From: Burkholderiaceae bacterium
GTDB lineage: Bacteria > Pseudomonadota > Gammaproteobacteria > Burkholderiales > Burkholderiaceae
Direction of reading: 5' to 3'
Assembly (NCBI GenBank): GCA_947371415.1
Contig: CANBPJ010000004.1
Span: 1 to 31,037 of the forward strand
DNA length: 31,037 bases
The notes under the pieces are model-generated. The model searched no databases, was not told the origin of the DNA, and worked only from the letters and a program-made list of their open reading frames with translations. The translations under genes were made by a program, and so were the position numbers. How positions within the stretch are numbered: position 1 is the stretch's first letter; the number at the start of each line of letters is the position of its first letter. Below, piece by piece: positions 20,827 through 28,582 of this stretch.

Positions 20827-23273
20827 TGGCGATTAAAAAAACTCCTGGCGATATTGGCGCAGTTGATCAAGCGGATTTATTTTCTGCCCAAGCTATTGAG
20901 GCGAATATTATTGAAGTAGACCCGGTTCAGCCCCCTCAATCGGGCGGCCCCAAGGATCCGCATGACCCAAAAATAGTCGAGCTCAATGAAGATGATAAAG
21001 ACAGCTTAACTTTGGCTGTCTACGCAGAGCGCGCTTACTTGGATTACGCTATTAGCGTAGTAAAGGGGCGTGCATTGCCAGACGTATCGGATGGTCAAAA
21101 ACCAGTTCAGCGCCGCATTTTATTTTCTATGAGTGAGATGGGTTTGCGTGCTGATGCAAAACCCGTTAAGAGCGCCCGAGTTGTGGGTGATGTGCTGGGT
21201 AAATTCCATCCCCATGGTGACCAGTCTGCTTACGATGCTTTGGTACGTCTTGCACAAAGTTTTTCATTGCGCTATCCATTGATTGATGGCCAAGGTAACT
21301 TCGGTTCACGCGATGGTGATGGCGCTGCAGCAATGCGCTATACAGAAGCGCGTCTAACCAAAATTGCCGGACTCTTACTTAGTGAGATCGATGAAGGTAC
21401 GGTGGATTTTGCGCCAAACTACGATGGATCATTCCAAGAGCCTAAGCTCTTACCGGCACGCCTACCTTTTGTTTTATTGAACGGTGCATCCGGCATTGCG
21501 GTTGGCATGGCCACCGAGATTCCTTCGCATAATTTGCGTGAAGTTGCTAGCGCTGCAATCGCACTAATGAAGTCTCCCAAGATGAGTACTGCAGAGCTCT
21601 TAGAAATCATGCCTGGTCCAGACTACCCAGGTGGCGGTCAAATTATTTCCTCTCCAGCAGAGATTGCGCAAATCTATGAGGCAGGTCGTGGCAGTTTAAA
21701 AGTTCGTGCTCGGTGGTCTATTGAAGAATTAGCTCGTGGTCAATGGCAAATTGTTGTCAATGAACTGCCTCCATCCACTTCATCCCAGCGTGTGCTACAA
21801 GAGATTGAAGAGATCACCAATCCTAAAGTTAAAGTCGGCAAGAAGACTTTAACTCCGGAGCAGAGCAATCTCAAGTCCACCATCCTGAATGTACTTGATG
21901 GAGTTCGTGATGAATCTAGCAAAGATGCGGCGGTACGCTTGGTATTTGAGCCTAAGAGCAAAAATATTGATGTCAATGAATTCGCAAACTTATTGCTAGC
22001 CCATACTTCATTAGAGTCGAATGCACCAATGAACTTGGTAATGATCGGGACCGATGGTCGCCCGCGTCAAAAAGGCTTAAAAGAGATTATTTCTGAGTGG
22101 ATTTCTTTCAGGGTCGGAACTGTTACGCGCCGAACTCAGCACCGCTTAGGAAAAGTAAATGATCGTATGCATATTTTGGAAGGCCGCTTAATTGTTCTTC
22201 TAAATATTGATAAGGTGATTAAGATCATTCGCAATAGCGATGAGCCTAAAGTAGACCTCATAAAAGAATTTAAGCTCAGCGATCGACAGGCAGAGGACAT
22301 CTTAGATATCCGCTTGCGTCAGTTGGCTCGCCTCGAAGGCATCAAGATTGAGCAAGAACTCAAAGAGCTCAAGTCTGAGCGTGATGACTTGCAAGGCTTG
22401 CTACAAAGTGACGCTGTGCTTCGCAAACGCATCATCAAAGAAATTGAATCGGATATGAAGGATTTTGGCGACGACCGCCGCACCTTGATTCAGGAAGATA
22501 AGCGCGCTGTTGCGGAAACTAAGATATTGGATGAACCAGTAACTGTAATTGTGTCTCAAAAAGGTTGGGTGCGAGTGCGCCAAGGTCATGAGCATGACGC
22601 AACCCAGTTTAGCTTTAAGGCAGGTGACGCCCTCTACAGCACCTTCGAATGCCGCACTGTCGACGTTATTCAGGGCTTCGGTAGTGATGGTCGTGTATAT
22701 ACGGTCCCCGTAAGCGAGCTGCCCGGTGCTCGTGGTGATGGCTCGCCATTAACCAGTTTTGTGAATTTGGCTGCTGGATCACAAATGGTGGCGTACTACG
22801 CTGGTCAACCCGATGATTTGGTGCTGATTTCAACTAGATCCGGAAATGGTTTCTTGGCGAATGTTGCCGATATGTCAACACGTAATAAAGCAGGTAAATC
22901 TTTCGTTGGAATCGATACCAAATTCCCAGGCGGCGATGCGCCCCTAGGGGCCGCTAAGGTCACGGCTGGTATGAAACAAGTGGCATGCCTCTCTGAAGGC
23001 TCTAAGTTGTTGGTATTTCCGCTGGATGAGCTTAAGCGCTTGCCTACGGGGGGTAAAGGAGTAATCTTGATGGGCTTGGAAGACAAAGAGAAGCTGGCCT
23101 CTGCAATTGCAGTTGGGCCTGATGGCGCTACATACTCTGGCGGAGGACGTGCAGGCAAGCCAACCGAGTTAAATTTGGATGCAAAAACTTTGAAGTCATT
23201 TGCAGGCAATCGTGCTCGTAAAGGCCACTTCGTGGAACCGCGACTCAAAGATGGTAGGTTAAAAGCGAATTGA
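20826..23273 (+). CDS. parC: DNA topoisomerase IV subunit A
   Basis: 815 residues; E. coli ParC is 752, and the surplus is mostly a ~58-residue N-terminal acidic, Pro-rich extension ahead of the usual LTLAVYAERAYLDYAISVV. It forms the DNA-cleaving subunit. The catalytic Tyr172 lies in AAAMRYTEARLTK. The quinolone-determining stretch reads GKFHPHGDQSAYDALV, so Gln133 replaces the Ser80 of E. coli ParC and Asp137 replaces Glu84. A coiled-coil/tower region and a degenerate beta-pinwheel C-terminal domain (QKGWVRVRQGHE, SELPGARGDGSPLT) follow; there is no perfect GyrA box (QRRGGKG), supporting ParC over GyrA. Translationally coupled to parE. A strong terminator follows. Confidence 0.95.
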   Translation: MAIKKTPGDIGAVDQADLFSAQAIEANIIEVDPVQPPQSGGPKDPHDPKIVELNEDDKDSLTLAVYAERAYLDYAISVVKGRALPDVSDGQKPVQRRILFSMSEMGLRADAKPVKSARVVGDVLGKFHPHGDQSAYDALVRLAQSFSLRYPLIDGQGNFGSRDGDGAAAMRYTEARLTKIAGLLLSEIDEGTVDFAPNYDGSFQEPKLLPARLPFVLLNGASGIAVGMATEIPSHNLREVASAAIALMKSPKMSTAELLEIMPGPDYPGGGQIISSPAEIAQIYEAGRGSLKVRARWSIEELARGQWQIVVNELPPSTSSQRVLQEIEEITNPKVKVGKKTLTPEQSNLKSTILNVLDGVRDESSKDAAVRLVFEPKSKNIDVNEFANLLLAHTSLESNAPMNLVMIGTDGRPRQKGLKEIISEWISFRVGTVTRRTQHRLGKVNDRMHILEGRLIVLLNIDKVIKIIRNSDEPKVDLIKEFKLSDRQAEDILDIRLRQLARLEGIKIEQELKELKSERDDLQGLLQSDAVLRKRIIKEIESDMKDFGDDRRTLIQEDKRAVAETKILDEPVTVIVSQKGWVRVRQGHEHDATQFSFKAGDALYSTFECRTVDVIQGFGSDGRVYTVPVSELPGARGDGSPLTSFVNLAAGSQMVAYYAGQPDDLVLISTRSGNGFLANVADMSTRNKAGKSFVGIDTKFPGGDAPLGAAKVTAGMKQVACLSEGSKLLVFPLDELKRLPTGGKGVILMGLEDKEKLASAIAVGPDGATYSGGGRAGKPTELNLDAKTLKSFAGNRARKGHFVEPRLKDGRLKAN

Positions 23274-23301
23274 GCCGCTTACTAAAAATAGTAATTAAGG
23301 A

Positions 23302-23339
23302 AATAAAAAAGCCCGATCAGTAGCTTGGTCGGGTTTTTT
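23302..23339. terminator. Bidirectional intrinsic terminator between parC and xdhC
   Basis: A CCCGATC (23312-23318) / GGTCGGG (23327-23333) stem with one T-G wobble and an 8-nt loop is flanked by a run of A on the left and TTTTTT on the right. It can therefore end both parC (plus) and the convergent XdhC gene (minus), whose stop is 6 bp away. Confidence 0.88.
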
Positions 23340-23344
23340 AATAA

Positions 23345-24304
23345 TTAAGTTTTCTTGGGAATGGGAACGCCATATTTGACTGCAATCACTTCGGCCAAAA
23401 TTGATATGGCGATTTCTGGAGGAGTCAAGGCGCCGATGAATAGGCCAACGGGGCCATGCAGTTGATCAACTTGATCCCGGGTCACATCAAATTCTAATAA
23501 GCGGTCTTTCCGTTTTTGAGTATTGACTCTGCTACCTAATGCGCCGACATAGAAGGCGGGGGACTTTAATGCCTCCATAAGTGCCATATCATCAAGTTTA
23601 GGATCGTGGGTTAGGGCCACCACAGCCGTGTGAGAGTCAACCCCTATTTCCAGCAATACGTCATCGGGCATCCCTTTAATAAATTGAATGTGCTCTCGAT
23701 TGATGCCTTCTGCATACTCCTCTCGCGGGTCTATGATGATGACCTCAAAATCTGATGCAAGAGCAAAATCAGCGGTATAAAGTGATAGCTGCCCTGCGCC
23801 AATGATGACCATGCGCCAGCGTGGACCATAAGCGGTTTTCATCAATTGCTCATTGCAGATAAAAGCATCATTACGATTGCCATCATCTAGCTTAGATTTT
23901 CCGGTAGCGAGATCAACTGTGCGAGAGGTGATTCGGTGATTGGAAATAGAGCTCAGAATGGTCTCTAGAATCGCCAATTCTGGCTTTGGTTCAACAAGCA
24001 AGCGTAATGTACCGCCACAAGGCAAACCAAAGCGCGCAGCCTCTTGCTGGCTAACGCCATAAACCACCATCTCCGGCAAGTCCCTAGTCAAGATTTCAGT
24101 TTGTACTCGACGAATCAAGTCATCCTCGACGCATCCACCGGATACAGACCCCGTTACTTGTCCATCATCTCTAATAGCAAGCCATGAGCCAATCGGTCTT
24201 GGGGCAGAGCCCCAAGTCTGGACTACTGTGGCGATGGCGACTTGATGGCCGGATTTGAGCCAATCTACTGCCGCCTTTAATACACTTAAATCAGCACTGT
24301 TCAT
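23345..24304 (-). CDS. XdhC/CoxI family molybdenum-hydroxylase maturation protein
   Basis: 319 residues. XdhC-type proteins bind the molybdenum cofactor, promote its sulfuration and deliver it to xanthine dehydrogenase or CO-dehydrogenase-like enzymes. The N-terminal domain contains TVVQTWGSAPRPIGSWLAI and GSVSGGCVEDDL, with the conserved Cys58 presumed to ligate Mo; then FGLPCGGTLRLLVEP. The C-terminal half is a Rossmann domain, VIIGAGQLSLYTADFAL, with YVGALGSR and HGPVGLFIGALTPPEIAISILAEV. The start codon is 65 bp from the divergent mocA-like gene, so the two are probably co-regulated. The target enzyme is not in the window. Confidence 0.9.
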   Translation of the reverse strand: MNSADLSVLKAAVDWLKSGHQVAIATVVQTWGSAPRPIGSWLAIRDDGQVTGSVSGGCVEDDLIRRVQTEILTRDLPEMVVYGVSQQEAARFGLPCGGTLRLLVEPKPELAILETILSSISNHRITSRTVDLATGKSKLDDGNRNDAFICNEQLMKTAYGPRWRMVIIGAGQLSLYTADFALASDFEVIIIDPREEYAEGINREHIQFIKGMPDDVLLEIGVDSHTAVVALTHDPKLDDMALMEALKSPAFYVGALGSRVNTQKRKDRLLEFDVTRDQVDQLHGPVGLFIGALTPPEIAISILAEVIAVKYGVPIPKKT

Positions 24305-24369
24305 TTCTAGTCTTCAATATTTTTTTGTATTTATTATTTTTTACTGCCAATGTAATTATTATCACTCTA

Positions 24370-25026
24370 ATGACAAGTTCTAGCCCATCTGCTCAAGCTT
24401 CAAAATTACGTTTAGCCGTTCTGCTGCTTGCGGCAGGCGAGGGTAGTCGATTGGGTGGTCATGCTAAAGCCTTGCTTCATCAAGAAGGCCGGACCCTTTT
24501 GCAGCGATTTTCAAGTGCGATTCAAGAATTTGCCCCAATCGAATACATTGTGGTGACTGGCTTTCATGCTCAGGCGATTGCGTCGGAGGTCACCAAGACA
24601 AATCCATCTTTATCTCACCCCATGAAGATTATTCACAATGCCGCCCCAGATACGGGTCAGGCCTCATCTGTTCGCCTAGGACTTGAATCCTTCTGTGGGG
24701 ACTTTGATGCCCTGTTGGTCGCGCTATCGGACCAGCCCCAGGTGGGTGCAAAGGAAGTTCAAGAATTGCTTGATGAGTACGCCAAGCGAGAGGGCAGTCA
24801 AGAAATCATCCTCCCAATGGTGGAGGGGAAGCGCGGCAATCCAGTGCTCTTCTCGCGAAAAGCCTTATCAGATGTTCTTACAACTCCTGGGATGGTTTGC
24901 CGGACCTTTATGGAAGCCCATCCCGCCAAGGTAAGAATGATGTACACAGGTAATCAGGCATTTGTATTGGATATCGACACGCCAGAAGACATGCAAAGAC
25001 ATCAATTAAGCCTGCCCGGTATTTAA
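24370..25026 (+). CDS. MocA/MobA-like molybdenum cofactor nucleotidyltransferase
   Basis: 218 residues from the ATG at 24370; the frame is open from a TTG at 24325, but those added residues are AT-rich junk. The opening LAVLLLAAGEGSRLGGHAKALL is the NTP-transferase signature (LAAGxSxRxG with the following Lys). ALSDQPQV is the metal-binding region, and GKRGNPVLFSRKAL plus DIDTPEDMQRH are further family marks. MocA makes the cytosine dinucleotide form of Moco used by xanthine- and CO-dehydrogenase-type enzymes; its pairing with xdhC favours MocA over MobA. A TATTAT ends 7 nt before the ATG, with no Shine-Dalgarno. Its stop overlaps that of the convergent RidA gene by 4 nt. Confidence 0.82.
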   Translation: MTSSSPSAQASKLRLAVLLLAAGEGSRLGGHAKALLHQEGRTLLQRFSSAIQEFAPIEYIVVTGFHAQAIASEVTKTNPSLSHPMKIIHNAAPDTGQASSVRLGLESFCGDFDALLVALSDQPQVGAKEVQELLDEYAKREGSQEIILPMVEGKRGNPVLFSRKALSDVLTTPGMVCRTFMEAHPAKVRMMYTGNQAFVLDIDTPEDMQRHQLSLPGI

Positions 25027-25481
25027 ATCTCGGCAATCAGCTCGATTTCGACGCAAGCGCCCAAGGGGATCTGCGCAACACCAAATGCACTTCTAGCATG
25101 CTTGCCTGCATCGCCAAATACTTCAAAGAGCAGTTCTGAGCAGCCATTTACTACCAAGTGTTGCTCAGTGTATTCGGAGGTGGAATTCACCAAGCCCATC
25201 ACCTTGACGATACGCTTTACTTTATCTAGTGAACCCAAGTGATTCTGTAGTGTAGAAATCAAATCAATCGCAATGGATTTGGCAGCAGCCTTGCCTGTTT
25301 CTGTATCCATATCTAAGCCAAGTTTGCCAACCCAAGGCTTGCCATCTTTTTTAGCGATGTGCCCGGATAGAAAAACGGTGTTGCCGGTCGTGGCAGCCAT
25401 CACATAGGAGGCGGCAGGTGGACCGGGAGGGGGTAGGTCAATGCCAAGTGTTTTGAGTCGATCGCTAATGTGGTTTGTCAT
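25023..25481 (-). CDS. RidA (YjgF/YER057c/UK114) family protein
   Basis: 152 residues, the longer RidA subgroup. It has ASYVMAATTGNTVFLSGHIA, then GKLGLDMDTETGKAAAKSIAIDLISTLQNHLGSLDKVKRIVKVMGLVNS and the C-terminal HARSAFGVAQIPLGACVEIELIAEI. That segment carries the Arg and Glu positions needed for imine deamination in classical RidA. RidA proteins hydrolyse reactive enamine/imine intermediates in the cytoplasm; substrates of this subgroup are unclear. It lies 63 bp downstream of the VWA gene on the same strand and may be the last member of that unit. Confidence 0.85.
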   Translation of the reverse strand: MTNHISDRLKTLGIDLPPPGPPAASYVMAATTGNTVFLSGHIAKKDGKPWVGKLGLDMDTETGKAAAKSIAIDLISTLQNHLGSLDKVKRIVKVMGLVNSTSEYTEQHLVVNGCSELLFEVFGDAGKHARSAFGVAQIPLGACVEIELIAEI

Positions 25482-25544
25482 GGTGTTTAAGTAAAAATAA
25501 ATAGATGATTGGAGTTAAAGAAAAATATTCGGAATGAGTAAATC

Positions 25545-26720
25545 TTACTTGGAAAGTTGACGCATCGCATTTTCAAGACCATTCATAGTCACAGGGTACA
25601 TGCGATCTTTCATCAGTCCTTTCATGATGTCGATTGACTGCCGATACTGCCATACAGATTCTGGCTCAGGGTTGAGCCAGGCATAGTGAGGGAAGTGATC
25701 GGTCAGTCGATTTACCCATGCCGCTCCCGTCTCGCGGTTGCTGTATTCCACTGAACCATTTGGGCTCAAAATTTCATACGGAGACATGGTGGCATCACCG
25801 ATGAAAATCAACTTATAGTCAGGCCCATACTTATTAATGATGTCTTGCGTTGCAGTAACTTGATCACGTCTGCGGCGATTGCTTTGCCAAAGGTGCTCAT
25901 ACACGCAGTTATGAAAGTAGTAATACTCCAGATGCTTGAATTCTGTTTTGACGGCGGTAAATAATTCAGAAATACCTTTAATGTGGTCATCCATTGATCC
26001 CCCTACATCCATCAACAGTAGGACCTTGACTTGATTGTGGCGCTCAGGCCGCATTCGGATATCGAGCATTCCTGCATTCGCTGCAGTGGAATGGATGGTC
26101 TTATCTAGGTCTAGCTCTAGACTTGAACCTTCCCTTGCGAAACGACGTAAGCGTCGCAATGCCATTTTGATATTACGGGTTCCTAGGCTAAGGTCACTGT
26201 CATAGTCCTTAAATTCTCGCGCTTCCCAGACTTTAATGGCCGTTCTATTGCCCGCACTCTCACCGCCAATGCGGATGCCTTCAGGGTGGTAACCGCTATG
26301 GCCAAAAGGTGATGAACCTCCTGCGCCGATCCATTTGTTGCCGCCGCCATGCCATTCTTTTTGCTCCTTCATAAGCTCTTGCAAGCGTTTTTGCAATTCC
26401 TCGGGGCCGCCTAATTTCTTGAGCGCAGATTTCTCTTCATCACTTAATACGCGTTGTAATTTCTTCTCTAACCAGTCTAGGGGGATATCTGGTGAAAGAG
26501 CAATGATTTGCTCAATCCCTTTGAAATAGGCGCCAAAAGCTTGATCAAAGCGATCAAAGTGCTGCTCATCTTTTACTAAGCTCATGCGTGCTAATTGGTA
26601 AAACTCATCAATCGATGGCTCAATAACGCCTTTCTTTAATGCTTCAAGCAATGTTAAAAACTCCCGTACGGATACAGGAACTTTTGCCTCTTTTAAATTC
26701 AGGAAGAATTGAATCAACAC
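25545..26720 (-). CDS. VWA-domain protein, CoxE-like
   Basis: 391 residues with a GTG start; homologous proteins as I recall begin in the same M-L-I pattern. An N-terminal helical region (FFLNLKEAKVPVSVREFLTLLEAL) and a Gly-rich linker (GGGNKWIGAGGSSPFGHSGYHPEG, residues ~125-148) precede the von Willebrand A domain. The MIDAS motif at Asp238 reads DVGGSM, i.e. the first Ser of DxSxS is Gly; the later MIDAS Asp may be in IFIGDATMSP. CoxE-type proteins act with MoxR ATPases to insert or sulfurate the metal centre of molybdenum hydroxylases or to assemble other complexes. The MoxR gene is immediately upstream (23 nt). Confidence 0.85.
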   Translation of the reverse strand: MLIQFFLNLKEAKVPVSVREFLTLLEALKKGVIEPSIDEFYQLARMSLVKDEQHFDRFDQAFGAYFKGIEQIIALSPDIPLDWLEKKLQRVLSDEEKSALKKLGGPEELQKRLQELMKEQKEWHGGGNKWIGAGGSSPFGHSGYHPEGIRIGGESAGNRTAIKVWEAREFKDYDSDLSLGTRNIKMALRRLRRFAREGSSLELDLDKTIHSTAANAGMLDIRMRPERHNQVKVLLLMDVGGSMDDHIKGISELFTAVKTEFKHLEYYYFHNCVYEHLWQSNRRRRDQVTATQDIINKYGPDYKLIFIGDATMSPYEILSPNGSVEYSNRETGAAWVNRLTDHFPHYAWLNPEPESVWQYRQSIDIMKGLMKDRMYPVTMNGLENAMRQLSK

Positions 26721-26743
26721 GATTCAGTAATTGCAGTATGCAA

Positions 26744-27601
26744 TCAGCGGTGATTGCGATTCATCATGACTAAGCGCTCAAATAGATGAATATCCTGCTC
26801 ATTCTTGAGAAGTGCGCCATGCAATGGCGGGATCACAATTTTTTCTTCATCACTATAGAGTGCTTGAGCAGGAATATCCTCAGCCAACAACAACTTTAAC
26901 CAATCAATTAACTCTGAAGTGGAAGGCTTCTTCTTTAATCCGGGCAAAGACCGGATTTGGTAGAAAGATTTGAGGGCGGCTTCCAGCAATTCTTGTTTGA
27001 TGTTGGGGTGGTGCACATCAACAATGCTCTGCATCGTTGCCGCATCTGGAAAGGAGATGTAATGAAAGAAGCAGCGACGAAGGAAAGCGTCTGGCAACTC
27101 TTTTTCATTATTGGAGGTGATGATGACTAAGGGGCGATGCTTAGCTTTAATGAGCTCTCGCGTTTCATACACATAGAACTCCATTCGATCAATTTCCCGC
27201 AGGAGATCATTCGGAAACTCAATATCTGCCTTATCAATTTCATCGATAAGCAGAACAACGGGTTCATCAGCTTCAAATGCTTGCCAAAGCACGCCTTTGA
27301 CAATGTAGTTGCGGATATCGTTTACCTTTTCGTCACCCAGCTGGGAGTCCCTTAAACGACTAACGGCATCGTATTCATAAAGACCTTGTTGAGCTTTGGT
27401 CGTGGACTTAATATGCCACTGCATTAAGGGCATATTGAGTGCTGCGGCAACTTCCTCAGCCAGCATGGTTTTACCGGTTCCAGGCTCGCCTTTGATTAAC
27501 AGGGGGCGCTGTAGTTGAATGGCGGCGTTAACTGCCAATTTCAGGTCATTAGTGGCTACATAACTTTGTGAGCCATCAAAGCGGGATTTAGTCTTAGTCA
27601 T
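26744..27601 (-). CDS. MoxR-family AAA+ ATPase (CoxD-like)
   Basis: 285 residues from the ATG at 27601; an in-frame TTG at 27613 is the alternative. Walker A is GEPGTGKT (38-45), Walker B VVLLIDEIDKAD (~115-126), sensor 1 IITSNNEKELPDAFLRRC with the arginine finger region, and FHYISFPD follows. MoxR ATPases act as chaperones for metal-cofactor enzyme maturation, nearly always with a VWA partner, which is the next gene. With the XdhC and MocA-like genes nearby, this resembles the coxD/E/F-type accessory set. It is divergent from the cytochrome c pair across a ~165-bp control region. Confidence 0.9.
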   Translation of the reverse strand: MTKTKSRFDGSQSYVATNDLKLAVNAAIQLQRPLLIKGEPGTGKTMLAEEVAAALNMPLMQWHIKSTTKAQQGLYEYDAVSRLRDSQLGDEKVNDIRNYIVKGVLWQAFEADEPVVLLIDEIDKADIEFPNDLLREIDRMEFYVYETRELIKAKHRPLVIITSNNEKELPDAFLRRCFFHYISFPDAATMQSIVDVHHPNIKQELLEAALKSFYQIRSLPGLKKKPSTSELIDWLKLLLAEDIPAQALYSDEEKIVIPPLHGALLKNEQDIHLFERLVMMNRNHR

Positions 27602-27677
27602 TGTTGCCAGCAATCAATTTTCGTTAAGTAGCGTACAAGTATAGGTAAATGGACTGGTATTTTCAGAGTTTTTAGCG

Positions 27678-27694
27678 ATTTCAGCGTCTGAAAT
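27678..27694. promoter_or_regulatory. 17-bp palindrome between the MoxR and cytochrome genes
   Basis: ATTTCAG-CGT-CTGAAAT is a perfect 7-bp inverted repeat with a 3-bp centre, in the divergent intergenic region 77 bp upstream of the MoxR start. It is the size of a dimeric repressor site. The regulator is unknown. Confidence 0.35.
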
Positions 27695-27732
27695 AGAGGA
27701 TCTCTGCCTGTCTCCGCTATACTCTCTCCAAA

Positions 27733-27746
27733 TTGATTTAAATCAA
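27733..27746. promoter_or_regulatory. Perfect FNR/Anr box
   Basis: TTGAT-TTAA-ATCAA matches the FNR/Anr/CRP-family consensus TTGATNNNNATCAA at every defined base. A TATACT hexamer (27718-27723) lies 9 bp upstream on the cytochrome strand, so a start near 27730 would place the box just downstream of +1, a repressing position. No FNR protein gene is in the window. Confidence 0.65.
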
Positions 27747-27766
27747 ACTTGTTAATAATGATTTCT

Positions 27767-28132
27767 ATGAAAAAACACCTCATTCTTTCCAAATTAGCCT
27801 TATGCGCAAGCTTGGCCTTTATTGGCGTTTCAGCTCAGGCTGCTGATGAAAAGGGCTCTGCTCAAGCTGGACAGGGCAAGGTTTGGCTCTGCGTTGGCTG
27901 CCATTCTATTCCTGACTATCGCGCTGACTATCCTTTGGTCTACAAAGTGCCAATGTTAGGCGGTCAGAATGCTGCTTACATCGCTAGCGCTTTATCTTCA
28001 TACAAGAAGGGCGAAAGAAAGCATCCGACGATGCGTTCAATTGCTGCGAGCTTGTCCGATCAAGATATGGCTGATATTGGCGAGTACTATGCTGCGCAAA
28101 CTGCCAGCTCACCAAATAACCCATTGAAGTGA
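27767..28132 (+). CDS. Periplasmic class I cytochrome c (first of pair)
   Basis: 121 residues from the ATG at 27767; an in-frame ATG at 27758 is possible. A Sec signal peptide, MKKHLILSKLALCASLAF with cleavage after SAQA (residue ~25), exports it. Haem attaches at Cys42-x-x-Cys45-His46 (CVGCH). The distal axial ligand is probably the Met in KHPTMRSIA. The spacing LGGQNAAYIASALSSYKKGER and the ending LSDQDMADIGEYYA are typical of cytochrome c4/c5-like single-haem domains. It would shuttle electrons in the periplasm to an oxidase or reductase. It overlaps no gene but leads directly into a second cytochrome, and sits behind an FNR-type box. Confidence 0.88.
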   Translation: MKKHLILSKLALCASLAFIGVSAQAADEKGSAQAGQGKVWLCVGCHSIPDYRADYPLVYKVPMLGGQNAAYIASALSSYKKGERKHPTMRSIAASLSDQDMADIGEYYAAQTASSPNNPLK

Positions 28133-28149
28133 TATTTAGAGGCATGTTT

Positions 28150-28494
28150 ATGAAATTCGCACTAATAACCGTCATTTTGTTATCCAGCGTTGGTGTAGCT
28201 CAAGCTGCTAGCGCTGATAAAGGTCAAGCCCTGGTAGAGAAGGCCAATTGCGCTTCTTGCCATGGCGCAGGCTTAAATGCTCCAATTCTTCCGGCTTATC
28301 CAAAGTTAGCTGGCCAATATGCTGATTATGTTTATTACGCCTTACGAGCATACAAGGTAGGAAACACCAACGCTCAGTTTGGTCGCAATAATGCTGTGAT
28401 GTCTTCTCAGGTACAAACTTTATCTGATGCTGACATGCACGATATCGCTGCTTATGTTGCAACACTGCCTGGAAATTTTGTAGTTAAGAAGTAA
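28150..28494 (+). CDS. Periplasmic class I cytochrome c (second of pair)
   Basis: 114 residues from the ATG at 28150, chosen because AGAGG (28138-28142) is 7 nt upstream; an ATG at 28144 is too close. The signal peptide MKFALITVILLSSVGVAQA is cleaved near residue 19-20. The haem site is Cys34-x-x-Cys37-His38 (CASCH), and the likely axial Met lies in NNAVMSSQV. YPKLAGQYADYVYYALRAYK and LSDADMHDIAAYVATLPG mirror the first cytochrome, suggesting a duplicated pair or two halves of a c4-type dihaem function on separate chains. It begins 17 nt after the first gene's stop and is followed by a terminator, so the two form a compact operon. Confidence 0.9.
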   Translation: MKFALITVILLSSVGVAQAASADKGQALVEKANCASCHGAGLNAPILPAYPKLAGQYADYVYYALRAYKVGNTNAQFGRNNAVMSSQVQTLSDADMHDIAAYVATLPGNFVVKK

Positions 28495-28519
28495 ACATCG
28501 TGCGTTATAGGATTTCATC

Positions 28520-28555
28520 AAAGGCTTAGGTTAATCACCTGGGCCTTTGTTCTTT
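28520..28555 (+). terminator. Intrinsic terminator of the cytochrome operon
   Basis: A 12-bp stem AAAGGCTTAGGT (28520-28531) / ACCTGGGCCTTT (28537-28548), with two T-G wobbles and a 5-nt loop, is followed by GTTCTTT. It lies 26 nt after the cytochrome stop and before the convergent GntR gene. Confidence 0.7.
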
Positions 28556-28582
28556 ATGGGGTATTGCCCCTTGTGAGGCCGA

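Noticed and set aside
18838..23273. Reading the pair as gyrB-gyrA
   Set aside because: The B subunit is 662 residues without the proteobacterial GyrB insert, the A subunit lacks a good GyrA box, and the two genes are adjacent as expected for parE-parC.
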